Counted from the first letter of the stretch, positions 22,701 to 32,110 are shown. The stretch: DNA of 64,000 bases from Phaseolus vulgaris (GCF_000499845.2 NW_027174112.1:1-64000); one strand, 5' to 3'. The notes: a model not told the origin generated them from the sequence alone. Translations and numbers: made by a program.

Positions 22701-24009
22701 TAACATAGTGGCCATTGGGTAATTTTATGAGAATCGGATTGATACGATGATAGGAGGAAAAATCAGATAAAGTAAAACAAACATGATCTGTTGCTCCAGA
22801 ATCTAAAATCCAAGTATATTTATTTAATGAAGGAATCTTTAAGGCATGTGTGTTACCTGCAGAACTAGAGTCCCGGTCTTGTTGACTTGTATCAGCAGCA
22901 AAAGACCCAACCTGATTCACTTGAACTTGTCCAGCAGAGGTGTTTGCTTGTTTGAGCAGGTTGGTTAAGATTTGATATTGCTGATGAGTAAAATGAGTAT
23001 CACCATTCTCATTGTTGTTGGAATCATACTCCTCTTGGGTGGCAATGTTGTTGACAGAATAATTTTTACCATTTTGGAATTTGTAACCGGGTGGGTAACC
23101 ATGCTTCTTATAGCATGTATCAACAGTGTGGCCAGTTCTGTTGCAGTGTGTGCAGACCTTCCTATTACTATTGTGACTGACCTTTTTCTCATTCTGATTG
23201 GGAAAACCATGTTTCTTAAAACACACACTGCCATTGTGACCATTCTTACCACAAAAGGAACAAACAACATAAGACTGTACATTACTCTTGTTAACCATGG
23301 GTTGAACATTCTTTATATTAGCAATCAAAGCATGACTACTCAATTGTCGCTCTTGTTGAGCTACTAAAGAAAAGATTTTTGATATAGGTGGGACGTGTTC
23401 CATTAAAAGGACATGGGATTTAACGTTGCTATACTGATCATTTAGACCTTTTAAAAATTGCATGGCTTGGTCTTCTCTTTTTCGTTGAGAAACAATAGAG
23501 GAAATATTGCAAGTACAGTTCTTGCAGATGCAAACAGATTCGGGTCTGAAATTCTCCAACTCATCCCAAATCACCCTTAACTTTGTAAAATAGTCGGTTA
23601 TTGAGAGCTCACCTTGGTTTAAGGAGGATGCCTCCATTTGGAGGTCAGAAATGCGTGAGAGGTCACCTTGAGAATATCTTGTCTTGAGATCGTTCCAAAT
23701 TTCTACAGCTTTGTCCATCCAGACGATGCTTTGACGAATGGGGAAGGAAACAGAGTGGACCAGCCACGAGACCACCATGTTATTGCACCGATTCCATGCC
23801 GAAAAGGTGGAATCTGTCTTTGCTGGTTGTGTAGCGGTTCCATCGACGAACTCGAGTTTATCCTTAGCGCTTAACGCCGTGAGCATCGACCGACTCCATG
23901 GATGATAATTGCTAGGGTCCAACACCGGGGAGACAAGAGGAGTCGCTGGATTCTCGCTTGGATGAAAATACAGATAACTTGGGGCTGATTTCTCCTCTTC
24001 CTTCTTCAT
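19699..24009 (-). CDS. Intact copia gag-pol polyprotein (1436 residues)
   Basis: It encodes all proteins for retrotransposition in one frame. The gag region is residues ~1-240. Two CCHC zinc knuckles follow at ~250-263 (CSFCGKNGHNGSVC) and ~286-299 (CTHCNRTGHTVDTC). The aspartic protease has DSGA at 403-406. The integrase zinc-binding part is at ~531-565 (WHQRLGH, CDAC) and its catalytic core has D591, D654 and E687. Reverse transcriptase spans ~950-1190 with YVDD at 1113-1116. RNase H (~1275-1385) has YSDSDW, SSSEAEYRAL and YCDSQSA. No stop, frameshift or missing catalytic residue was seen. The ATG at 24009 lies about 205 bases after the 5' LTR, and the TAA overlaps the start of the 3' LTR. 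Gag and Pol would be separated by its own protease. Confidence 0.95.
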   Translation of the reverse strand: MKKEEEKSAPSYLYFHPSENPATPLVSPVLDPSNYHPWSRSMLTALSAKDKLEFVDGTATQPAKTDSTFSAWNRCNNMVVSWLVHSVSFPIRQSIVWMDKAVEIWNDLKTRYSQGDLSRISDLQMEASSLNQGELSITDYFTKLRVIWDELENFRPESVCICKNCTCNISSIVSQRKREDQAMQFLKGLNDQYSNVKSHVLLMEHVPPISKIFSLVAQQERQLSSHALIANIKNVQPMVNKSNVQSYVVCSFCGKNGHNGSVCFKKHGFPNQNEKKVSHNSNRKVCTHCNRTGHTVDTCYKKHGYPPGYKFQNGKNYSVNNIATQEEYDSNNNENGDTHFTHQQYQILTNLLKQANTSAGQVQVNQVGSFAADTSQQDRDSSSAGNTHALKIPSLNKYTWILDSGATDHVCFTLSDFSSYHRINPILIKLPNGHYVTSNYSGTVNLNYKISLTNVLYVPAFSFNLISISKLTSCLQCHLIFCSNKCIIQDSRTRDRIGSADLIGGLYCLDRSISQHVPPLLNCITKTVGLWHQRLGHPSDERLKTLQTYYPDISVEKSYFCDACHQAKQKKLPFSLSTTHSAHIFDLIHMDVWGPCSVISMHGHRYFLTIVDDFSRFTWIFSMQNKSEVRANVVSFVSYIENHFQTKVKSIRTDNGVEFVMKDFFASKGILHQTSCIETPEQNGVVERKHQHILNVTRSLLFHSKLPANFWNFAVQHAVFLINCIPTPLLKNETPYEKLHGKLCDISDLRIFGCLCYSSTLVAHRKKLDSRAVPGVFLGFKPHTKGFVFLNLKNHKIEVSRNVVFYENCFPYSLKNEKDPNSLSLPIPQHYAQTYDDINLHNDHSSPDKNDDDLCVDNNDVPAVTLRRSDRNRRIPIYLQDFQTSSNQVSTKYPIQTYINFNSLSSNFRYTIMSIYSHDEPQNYEAAIQNPLWVQAMQNELAALAANKTWSITDLPPGKSAIGCRWVYKIKYHSNGTIERYKARLVAKGYNQMEGLDFLDTFAPVAKLTTLRLLLALAAAKDWDLKQLDVNNAFLHGDLNEEVYMKLPPGFPVANRNKVCKLQRSLYGLKQAGCQWYAKLSNFLKSHNYNISTADHSLFLKHDGEKIIALLVYVDDIVLTGNHLAEINQITTLLHQHFCIKNLGDLTYFLGLEIARNNTGIHLSQRKYTLDLLTETGMLACAPSLTPMAHTLRLTADKGERLNEEEATSYRRLVGRLIYLTNTRPDIAYAVNHLSHFVSAPTNIHSQAAFHVLKYLKASPGAGIFLHNNTPVQIKAYSDSDWATCPETRKSITGFCVYLGETLISWKSKKQQTISRSSSEAEYRALAATTCEIQWLVYLLQDLRISFIQPALLYCDSQSAIQIAHNQVFHERTKHIEIDCHVVREKLNQGLIKLLPVSSSMQTADFFTKPLPPKMFKTLYSKLGMKNIYSQLEGGC
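19705..19713 (-). other. Polypurine tract of copia element 1
   Basis: GAGGGGGGA on the coding strand, immediately before the 3' LTR. It serves as primer for plus-strand DNA synthesis. Here it is also translated as the last Glu-Gly-Gly of gag-pol. Confidence 0.85.
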
Positions 24010-24202
24010 CCCGAGAGGTAAATCTGTTCAAAGGAAACCAAATCAAGGATTAAGATTAGAAGAAAAGAAAAAAAACAGAACAAGGAAAAAAAAACAAGAA
24101 ATCAAAGAAAATAGAGAAGAGGCGGAAGAGTGAAAGAAAGATCGGTGAGACAGGATCAATGAAGAATCAGAGATGAAACGCAGCAGAGCTCTTCCAAGAA
24201 GA

Positions 24203-24214
24203 GCTCTGATACCA
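24203..24214 (-). other. Primer binding site of copia element 1 (tRNA-iMet type)
   Basis: TGGTATCAGAGC on the coding strand, with no spacer after the 5' LTR end. It is complementary to the 3' end of plant initiator tRNA-Met, the usual copia primer. Confidence 0.9.
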
Positions 24215-24514
24215 TCACAAAAATGGCCAATTGCAGTAAAAGAGAAAAGAGAGAGCCAAAAGCAAGAACCGTGAATACAGAGAAGCTTAGAGAAAGAGTG
24301 AAGAGAAGCTTTGAGAGAGAGAAAGAGGGTTTCATTAATTGATTAATGAAAAGTGTACAGTACAAGGGTTATACAGAAAGGAAAACAATATAGACACACG
24401 TAAGAGCCCAAAGACCCACAAGGGCCCAAAAACAGAAAACCAGCAAAAAAGAAATGATTGCAGTAACATAAATAAACTCTAAAACAAATACAATAACAGA
24501 AAGATATTTTAACA
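24215..24514 (-). repeat. 5' LTR of copia element 1 (300 bp)
   Basis: Same as the 3' LTR except for a missing CAAT near its end and two single-base differences. The sequence contains the element's promoter, which I did not map further. Confidence 0.93.
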
Positions 24515-24519
24515 CCTAT
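24515..24519. repeat. Target-site duplication of copia element 1 (right)
   Basis: CCTAT, identical to 19396-19400. Confidence 0.9.
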
Positions 24520-25282
24520 AGAAGTAATCAATAACAGTCTAACAAAGATAAAGAACGTACATTTTCAATTCATATAAGAATAATTGTATTACTACGCGTA
24601 ATATATTTTTTTAAATAACCACTCCGCAATAATAAATAAGCACGCACCACGAAAAAAAAACATTTTAATGCTATATACTTTTATATTATTTCTTAAAATA
24701 AATATTTCTCAGTATAACTAATAGTATACTTAATAATTACTTTTACAATTATATAAATGGTGATTTCATCAATGGGCTTATAATGCACACAAAATTACAA
24801 CGACAGTGCAAAGTTATTTTTTAATAATTAAATGACCGACAGGGTTACTTCTGTTATTGTCCGTCTATCAAATTATAGTTGCAAATTCTTTTCTGGTTTA
24901 TATTATCAAAAGAAACTTTACTGGATTTTTGCAATTATAAAATTTAAAAGACCATTGAAGTTGAATTTTATCTGTAATCATTTAAATGTTAAAATAATTG
25001 TTTTTTTATTAATTGATGAATCATGGTTAAAAAGTAGGGACACCCTCTTCAATTTGTCTTGAACATCATAAATTCGTATGTATATGTATATATCTTACTC
25101 AATATTCCCGAAAAAAAAAGCTATTAAATAAGTTGACTTTTAAGAATGCTACTGAAAAAATATTGAAAAAAAATGAGGGTAAAATATATTTGGACAGTAA
25201 ATCTTTCAAAATATCAAATATGATTTTAGAAAAAACATATTATGTTTACTCCTTTAAATTTTAAATATATCTTTTAGTTATC
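24520..25282. other. Intergenic sequence between copia element 1 and the CACTA-like element
   Basis: The first 200 bases are paralogous to 1310-1810. The rest is AT-rich. The ORF at 24832-25062 has no recognisable feature. Confidence 0.4.
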
Positions 25283-25301
25283 CATTACAAAAAAAAGTGT
25301 A
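25283..25301 (+). repeat. Left terminal inverted repeat of the CACTA-like element
   Basis: CATTACAAAAAAAAGTGTA; one base differs from the canonical CACTA start. Confidence 0.6.
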
Positions 25302-25697
25302 AAAAATGACGGTTATTAATACCTGCCACAATGTTCAGTATAATGTGGTATTTGACTAACTCTACAATTATCTTTGTATAATACGTCATTTCAGTATAAT
25401 ATGTCATTTTTAACTGTCACAATTATCCTTAAAAAAAATAAAATTCCCAGTTTTTTCTCTCCATACATTATTTCTCATTATTCCTTTTTTTTAAAACTTG
25501 CTTTCACTTTAAAATTGGATTTTTTTTTAAAACTTACTTTTCCTTTAAAATATTTTTTTTTTGAAAATTTGGTTTGAGTTTGGAAACCAAACCTAACACC
25601 TCTTCCCTCTCTCTCTGCTCCACACCCCTAAGCCTCTTCCCTTTCTCTGCTTCACACGAAACGAAACCCTAACGCCTCTTTCATCTGGTTGCTCCAC

Positions 25698-25840
25698 ACG
25701 AAACCCTAACGCATCTGTCATCTCACGAAACCCTAACGCCTCTGTCCTCTCACGAAACCCTAACGCCTATGTCCTCTCACGAAACCCTACTGTCTCTGTC
25801 CTCTTACGAAACCCTAACGCCTCTGTCCTCTCATGGAACT
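25698..25840 (+). repeat. 27-bp tandem repeat with telomere-like AAACCCTAA core
   Basis: ACGAAACCCTAACGCCTCTGTCCTCTC-type units start at 25698, 25725, 25752, 25779 and 25806, exactly 27 bases apart. Another start at 25661 is separated from the first by 37. The period is a multiple of three, so the repeat reads as a 9-residue repeat in any frame. Confidence 0.85.
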
Positions 25841-26029
25841 AACGCTACTCTTGGGTCCGCCATCGCCACCTCCGCGCAAGGATTCAGGTTTGTGCTTGCG
25901 CGCCCTAAACTCTATGGCTTTGTTGCTGTGATGAATTTACTGTGTTACTGTGTTCATGTGATGGTAGGAATTTGTTGCTGTGAGAAGAAGTTCAAGGTCG
26001 GAGAAGAACTTGCATCAATTAACATCTAA
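25769..26029 (+). CDS. Hypothetical ORF beginning in the 27-bp repeat (86 residues)
   Basis: Starts at an ATG within the repeat, giving SSHETL/SSYETL 9-residue repeats, then GSAIATSAQGFRFVLARPKL, and later a Cys-rich hydrophobic stretch ending in ICCCEKKFKVGEELASINI. It is inside the CACTA-like element, upstream of the GDI fragment and on the same strand. It may be a fused fragment of a captured gene's 5' part and not a true gene. No family recognised. Confidence 0.25.
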   Translation: MSSHETLLSLSSYETLTPLSSHGTNATLGSAIATSAQGFRFVLARPKLYGFVAVMNLLCYCVHVMVGICCCEKKFKVGEELASINI

Positions 26030-26658
26030 GTGGATTAACCAGCATCTGAAAACAAATCACTGATCCAGGTAGTCCCTTGACAATACATCTTTGTTAATTT
26101 TACTTCCCCGTGCTCTCAAAACCTTAAATGTCTGCTATGAGATCTTCTTTCATCTATGAGCCACAAGCTATGGAGTATGCAGAGCTCATTAAAATTATTT
26201 GGAACCACACTGGACGTGGCAACTGGGCAATGGATTGAATATTCATCAGGAATTGGAGCTGGTAGGTTAATTACTTATGAAATTTGTATCAAGAGCTTTT
26301 ATTTTAACTTTGAAGTTTTTTTGGGAGTCATTTTAAAATAGTTAATTTTGTCCTTACTAGTTATTCTGTTCTCTTTCAGTTTTTGTAACTTGATCATTAC
26401 CTTAGTTTGTGTTGCTCAACTCCTGAGACATGCTAAATAGAAGAATCGACGATATACAGAGCAAAATGCTATTCAGTACTCTTCAAATATGGGTTAAGGA
26501 AGCAAAAGTAGAGAGTATTTAATCACAAACATTATATTAAAAGAGAAAAATCAATTAGACTTACTTTTTAAGTATCTATAAGCCTCTATTTGAATGTATA
26601 CTAAATGCTCCTTAACCAATATAATCAAAGGTACTTTCAAGTTCCTTGTTGTACACAG
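26030..26658 (+). other. Unassigned cargo between the repeat block and the GDI exons
   Basis: A stretch near 26129-26216 translates as SAMRSSFIYEPQAMEYAELI followed by KIIWNHTGRGNWAMD and a stop, which looks like an exon, but I do not recognise it and it does not fit GDI. Confidence 0.25.
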
Positions 26659-28380
26659 GTAGAATTTGACGAAAATGGGAAAGCCATTGGTGTGACTTCA
26701 AAAGGAGAAACAGCCAAATGCAAGAAAGTTGTGTGTGATCCATCATATTTATCTGATAAGGTTAGATTTCTATGATAACAAGGACTGTGAGCTAAGTTTT
26801 CTCAAGTGTTCTATTTAGTTACTGGACATGCTTTACATGAATGTCTGAAGTTTGAAAACATGAATTGCAGCAAAGTGTGATCTCCTCCACTCCATCTGAC
26901 GCTACTTAATTCATTCAACAGGTTCACAAGGTTGGAAAGGTTTCACGTGAAATATGTATTATGAGCCATCCTATTCCAGAAACCCATGACTCTCATTCAG
27001 CACAAGTCATTCTGCCACAGAAGCAACTTGGTTGCAAGTTAGATATGTAGGTTTGCTTTTATCAACTCCGATGCTTTCATATTTTACTAAATATGCATGA
27101 AAAAAAAACTATAAGAAAACACACTAGGGAACAGCCTTTTCCAGAGAGGGGTTCACAAAAGTCCTACAAAATAATTGTGTCATTTCCTCTTTAAAAAAGT
27201 CATATTCAGGTTCTTGAAGAAAAAACTAATTAAAATCCTTGTAGAACCAAACTTGGCTCACTATAAATACACCGTTGTTGACTTTTGTAATCACAAAGTA
27301 TTTGTAACTGACAGATATTGTTTTGTTATACTGCAAAATATGTTATGAAATGAAAAATTCAATTCAAAATTCCATTTTAAAAATCATAAAAGCAAAAGAA
27401 AAAAAAATTAGTTTCCTACACCAATGGGAAAAACTACTGATTAACAATGCATTATCCATTAATTTGGTTCATTCAGTTTCTAGATACAACTTAGAAATTT
27501 TAAAATTAGTGAGTAGAATGTAGTTCTAGTTTGGATTACCTCCTTCATTCGATTTTCTCTTTTACAGCAAGTACTTGATGAGAAGTTAATTCAAATTAGT
27601 TCTTACTTGTGAAGATTATTTGTTCCTACTTTATTGGCTATGTTTGCTCATGTACCTTGTTATTGCAGGTATCTCTTCTGCTACTCTTATGCTCATAATG
27701 TAGCACCCAAAGGAAAATTTATCGCTTTTGTTACAACAGAAGCAGAGACCGACCAACCTGAGGTGGATTTGAAGCCTGGTATTGACCTTCTTGGACTTGG
27801 AGATGAGATATTCTATGACATGTATGACAGGTTTGAACCCTGCAATGATCATGAGGTTGATGGTTGTTTCATCTCTACTGTAAGTATTGAGTAGAATCTC
27901 TCACAAGCATATTTTATTTTCTTTGGTTGTTTCTTATTTCCAAACCATTACGGCACTTGATTGGGTTATCTAGAGCACAGTCATACAAACACATTACAAA
28001 GTTGCTTGTTTTATTTAACTTTCATAAATATCCAAAAGTCTATCACTGATGAATATGGTCAGAACATGTTGCAATAAAGAAGAATCAAATGTTATTTTGG
28101 TTTAAATAAAGTAATGAACATCTCATGTTCTGTAAATTTACAATTAGAATCCAACGGTTTTCCTGGTGTCTTTCATGATAAGTATGAAATCTTATTACAC
28201 TTCTTTTTCAGCATTTAGATGGAATTTCTTTCCTTGTATTTTTATTTCTTTTTTAAATTGTAATAATCTGAAATTAAATCCTTGCAGAGTTATGATCCTA
28301 CACACACTTTGAAATCACAGTTAAAGACGTGGTCGGGATGTACAGTAAAATCACTGGAAAGGTTTGTATCTTTTTACTTA

Positions 28381-28562
28381 ATATGCAATTTACATTACAT
28401 ATCTCATCGCATACTATGACAATTACAGAGTTTGAGAATAAGAAATAAAAAAAACTGGTATAGCAAAACGACTAGGCCAAGAAATTGATAGATCTCTCTA
28501 TCTCTAATTGCCTAAACTTATAATTTTTACTTTCTTTTGATAAAAGGTATCTTTCATTTAGA
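28381..28562. repeat. Left copy of a long direct repeat flanking a GC-rich insertion
   Basis: 182 bases from ATATGCAATT to CATTTAGA. Identical to 29361-29544 except for the length of one poly-A run (8 versus 10). Confidence 0.92.
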
Positions 28563-29360
28563 CAAAAACGTAGGAGCTTGCCTCGTCTAAGGATCGACTT
28601 GCGCACCGCTTCAAACGTCCGTCCTTCTCCAAGATCCACCTCAAGAACCTGCAAAAGAACAGAGCGGCGCCCCTGCGGCCGATCGCACTCCAACGCCCAA
28701 GTCAGTGACCGAACCACCAAATACTGAGAGCAAGAACGCTCAAGAAATCTCAAGGAACCGTGCAATGTTCTCTCTCACAGTGTGCTCTAGAACTCGCAAG
28801 CGTAAAGAGTATAATCTGAACGTGCGTACCTCAGAAAGTTCGTTGAGAACTCTTATATACCTGATCACTTTCTCTCTCCTGGCAGTTACAGATCCGGACA
28901 CGTGGCTCGCATCCAGTCGTACACGTGCCATCATCTGGAGCCTCCTTGACTTGGGCGCTGCTTCCATCTTCCATTTGGCTAAGTTACTTATGCATGGTAC
29001 TGCCCAGTGCATAGCTAACTTGGGAGTGCGATCTCTACTAGAACTGGCGAGTTGGGATGCCTTCGTACATCTTCCCTGTGGTCTCGCCGGCCACCTTCAT
29101 AATCTGCACCACCTTCATCTTCGGCGATGTGCTTGTTCTGGCGATCTCCAATCACTTGGTCGCCTGAGTTTACCATCTGGCGACTTCATCTTCAACTGGG
29201 CGATCGCCTGGTATGCTGGAGATCGGAGCACGCCAACTTAATAACTGGCGACTACACGAGCCCCCCGACTTCCTTCCCTTCTGCCAACCTGGCGCCTTGT
29301 CAACACGCCTATACTGTAGCTGGATGCCACGTCATCACTTCCGACTACCAGGGCGGTACA
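28563..29360 (-). mobile_element. GC-rich 798-bp insertion, probable gypsy solo LTR or LTR fragment
   Basis: Composition changes abruptly to GC-rich relative to the intron on both sides. On the minus strand it starts TGTACCGCCCTGG, has a TATA-like box (TATATAAG at about 28859-28852) and ends in CTCCTACGTTTTTG. No protein family is recognisable in its ORFs (178 residues plus strand; 90-97 residues minus strand). The layout of promoter-like box and GC-rich leader suggests an LTR, by recall of legume-type gypsy LTRs only. The expected 5-bp duplication is replaced by 182-184-bp direct repeats. Confidence 0.45.
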
Positions 29361-29544
29361 ATATGCAATTTACATTACATATCTCATCGCATACTATGAC
29401 AATTACAGAGTTTGAGAATAAGAAATAAAAAAAAAACTGGTATAGCAAAACGACTAGGCCAAGAAATTGATAGATCTCTCTATCTCTAATTGCCTAAACT
29501 TATAATTTTTACTTTCTTTTGATAAAAGGTATCTTTCATTTAGA
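29361..29544. repeat. Right copy of the long direct repeat
   Basis: 184 bases, matching 28381-28562. Beyond it the intron continues into the exon 5 acceptor. Confidence 0.92.
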
Positions 29545-30337
29545 AAAAAAAGCTTGTGCTTGGAATTTAACACTGATTTCGTTGTTTTTACTCCTTATTT
29601 ATGGTATTACATTTTCAAAAAATAAAGCTAAATTTTAACCATAATATAGAATGGTACCTGCACTTGTAGATTTAACCTAAAAAGCATGTATAGTGTTACC
29701 TCATATAACATAAAATTTCTATACCTTTAGAGAACCTGATACAATAATTTAGGTACGATCTTGGAATTCCGCATCTGCATGCACAAAAACATTTAAGCTC
29801 CAAATATAATGTTGCATAAATAAAATATCATATTCAAGAAGGAAAAGGTCATAAAGTCTGGATTTGTTTTCTTGTCTTGATTAACATCACTTTTGTCTTT
29901 TGTTTCAGATTCTTGATCTTTCTGTGGACTTGAGTGCCGCAAGTGCTGCAGCTGAAGAATGAGATTGCTTGAAACTATATAATCATGCCCAAGTTTTGAA
30001 AAAAAAGCTTTAATCTATTTAAATTTATTTTTTAGATGATTTAATGGGAAGACAACACATCCTTGTTCCTTTTGCTCGATGGAATTTGTATGACCCATTT
30101 ATGACAGCATTTTTTAATTCAGACGAGAAGTTTGATATATATTCTTTGATGAAATATATTTTTTAATATTATTTTGTATGGTTAATACTTAATTTAGACT
30201 TTTGTTTGTACTTTGAATTTTAAGAACTTTAAAAAAGGTATTGTATTTTTAAGTTTTAGTGTCTTGAAGTTGAAATATTTAATATACTTAAATATTTATT
30301 ATTGTCTTTTATTTTATTTTATTATGAAAAAATAGTG

Positions 30338-30455
30338 GTTAAATTTTATAATTGTATAAAACAGATTATAAAAAAATTATAAAAAAGTGGTGGTTAAATT
30401 TTATAATTGTATAAAACAGATTATAAAAATGATTATAAAAAAGTGGTGGTTAAAT
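30338..30455. repeat. Tandem repeat, about 56-bp unit
   Basis: GTTAAATTTTATAATTGTAT starts at 30338 and 30393, and a partial third unit starts at 30449. Each unit ends in AAAAAAGTGGTG. Confidence 0.8.
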
Positions 30456-30474
30456 TTTATTTATTCAGAATTAA

Positions 30475-30749
30475 AATTACGTCAGTTAAAAATGTCACTA
30501 CTACGTATATTATGGCGCTAGAATCTTCTTCAATGAATGTAAATTGTGACAGTTATAACTGACACTATTTACATATAAAAACCGTCACTACTTACATTAT
30601 GTTTAAAGTGGCGGGTGTTGCGGCAGGTAGCGTAAAACCGCCACATTAAACTTTGTGGCGGCCAGTTCTATGGCGGTTTGGGAAACCGCCACAAGTGTAA
30701 ATTGTGACGGTTATAAACGTCAGTTTATACGAAAATAACCGCCACAATA
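30475..30749. repeat. Right subterminal repeat region of the CACTA-like element
   Basis: Short motifs of the types GACGGTTATAA, CCGCCAC, GTGGCGG and CCGTCAC alternate in both orientations at short intervals, up to the terminal repeat. Comparable motifs are sparser at the left end (25307-25430). Confidence 0.6.
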
Positions 30750-30768
30750 TACACTTTTTTTTGTAGTG
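30750..30768 (-). repeat. Right terminal inverted repeat of the CACTA-like element
   Basis: Read inward: CACTACAAAAAAAAGTGTA. Confidence 0.65.
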
Positions 30769-31771
30769 ATAGTTGATGCAGTTCGCCGCCACCATGCCAG
30801 GTACACCGACGTTGTTCATTGTTATTTTAATTCTTGATTGATCACCTTGAACACAAAAATCAAATCGTAATAGAAAAATATGTGAATAGATGAATGGAGT
30901 AAAATGGTCATATCGTTATACTATAAATTGATTTGGTGTTCATGCTTTGTCACATAAGATTATTCAAAAAAATTCTAGATAAAAAGATAATCAAACCTCT
31001 AAAGAGATATAATTATAAAGAAAGTAAAATTGAATTAAATGTGTAATATGCATAGTTGGGGATGTATCAAATAAATTAAAATAGATGCATGTACTTAGAG
31101 CACTCTACAATAAGTTATTATTATTTTATAAATTAGTAATATTGCCTCTTGTGTCATCATAAAATGTAATAAGCTGTTTTTGTGAACAATGAAGTTAACT
31201 TCTTATAAACGTTAATATACCGGAGAACTTATCTTTTATCTGATTCTAAGATATTGTATCTTATTAGTATGAGAATATGCCAAGGAATATATGATTCGAT
31301 ATCCGGATTTATTGTTATGACTTTATACTATTAATGTTTTGTTTATTTTCTATTTTAAAAAATTTAGTTAATAAAATATTATAATAATGATTTATAAACG
31401 TCTCATTTTACTTGGTCCGTTGATTGTTGATTGAAACAGTTTAAGTATTAATTGGGTAATTAAAGAAATCAAAAGAAAGGAAAACTTTAATTTGCATGTT
31501 AATAAAAAATATTTTGTAATTTAATATAGAAATTAGTAAGATTATGTTATAAATTGGAAAGTAAATATGATCACATATTTCTAATTAAGAATATGAGCGG
31601 AAATTTATGACTATAATTAATAAGATATTTGGTAAAAATTGGGTAAAGAAAACTTTGAAAGTATTTGTGAAATTTTTTGTCAATGTTGTATATAATACAT
31701 TTCCATGAGTTTACTTGCCTTCGCAACAACCTCGAGCTGCTAAGAACACCTTACATGAAGAAAAACCTATT
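30769..31771. other. AT-rich intergenic sequence, no gene seen
   Basis: No coding-like segment or recognisable repeat found. Confidence 0.5.
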
Positions 31772-32110
31772 AAGAAGACCATGCAATGCATGATGAGATC
31801 TCCTCAATTTAACTGGGTGAGAAGCCGACCTCGTTCGGTTAAAATAATCAATTACGAAGACCATGCACTGCATGATGAGATCTCCTCAGTTTAACTGGGT
31901 GAGAAACCGATCTTGTTTAGTTACAATATCAAAATCATTAAGAAGACCATGCACTGCATGATGAGATCTCCTCAGTTTAACTGAGTGGGAAACCGATCTT
32001 GTTCGGTTAAAATATTAATTATTAAGAAGGTCATGCATTGCATGAAGAAACCTCAACCATCTTAACTGGGTGGGGTGTCGACATAGCTCAATCCAGTTTG
32101 TAAAGGAAAT
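31772..32110. repeat. Tandem repeat, about 83-bp unit, four copies
   Basis: The anchor (C)CATGCAxTGCATGA occurs at 31779, 31861, 31947 and 32030, giving spacings of 82, 86 and 83. The first three units share GATCTCCTCARTTTAACTG and a CCGAYCTYGTTCGGTT-like part. The fourth is more divergent and passes into a second motif (CCAGTTTGTAAAGGAAATG), repeated near 32090-32190. Confidence 0.8.

Larger units (their letters stand above)
19401..24514 (-). mobile_element. Complete Ty1/copia LTR retrotransposon (element 1), apparently autonomous
   Basis: A 5114-bp element on the minus strand, bounded by 304- and 300-bp LTRs and a perfect 5-bp target duplication (CCTAT). In transcription order it has the 5' LTR (24514-24215), a primer binding site directly after it, one gag-pol ORF, a polypurine tract and the 3' LTR (19704-19401). 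The LTRs differ by only two G/A substitutions and one 4-bp indel (CAAT), so insertion was recent. The LTR outer ends on the coding strand are TG...GA rather than TG...CA. Domain order protease-integrase-RT-RNase H defines copia. Short LTRs and a single ORF without an env-like extension suggest the Ale/Retrofit group, an inference. The right flank belongs to a repeat also found near 1310-1810. Confidence 0.95.
26659..29962 (+). pseudogene. Rab GDP dissociation inhibitor (GDI), 3' half, with introns and one frameshift
   Basis: Five exons match the C-terminal half of plant Rab GDI, which extracts GDP-bound Rab GTPases from membranes. Exon 1 (26659-26760) reads [20 protein letters not shown]. Exon 2 (26922-27046) contains SREICIMSHPIPETHDSHS. 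Exon 3 (27669-27879) reads YLFCYSYAHNVAPKGKFIAF on to DEIFYDMYDRFEP. Exon 4 (28288-28361) reads SYDPTHT, then in another frame TVKDVVGMYSKITGK. Exon 5 (29909-29962) reads ILDLSVDLSAASAAAEE plus TGA. All introns keep GT...AG ends and phases agree, except that exon 4 has 74 bases where 75 are needed, a 1-nt loss in its ACACACAC run. The N-terminal half with the Rab-binding platform is absent. Genomic capture, not retrocopying, is indicated by the introns. The last intron carries a 798-bp insertion. Confidence 0.85.
25283..30768. mobile_element. CACTA-like DNA transposon carrying a Rab GDI gene fragment (Pack-type)
   Basis: The two ends form a terminal inverted repeat. The left end is CATTACAAAAAAAAGTGTA (25283-25301) and the right end read inward is CACTACAAAAAAAAGTGTA (30750-30768), 18 of 19 identical, followed on both sides by a CGGTTATT block. 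Flanks are ATC and ATA, an imperfect candidate for the 3-bp duplication of CACTA elements. Inside both ends are short motifs of the kinds GACGGTT, CCGCCAC and GTGGCGG in both orientations. No transposase is visible, so this 5486-bp element would be non-autonomous. Its cargo is a Rab GDI 3' portion with introns, a 27-bp repeat block and a GC-rich insertion. CACTA elements are known to capture plant genes. Alternatively, the TIR-like ends could belong to two separate elements. Confidence 0.6.

Noticed and set aside
22965..23367. Opposite-strand and alternative-frame ORFs of 114-131 residues inside copia element 1
   Set aside because: Shadows of the intact gag-pol frame.
28705..29241. 178-residue plus-strand ORF in the GC-rich insertion of the GDI intron
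   Set aside because: No recognisable motif, overlapping long ORFs on the other strand, and an LTR-like context; not a convincing gene.
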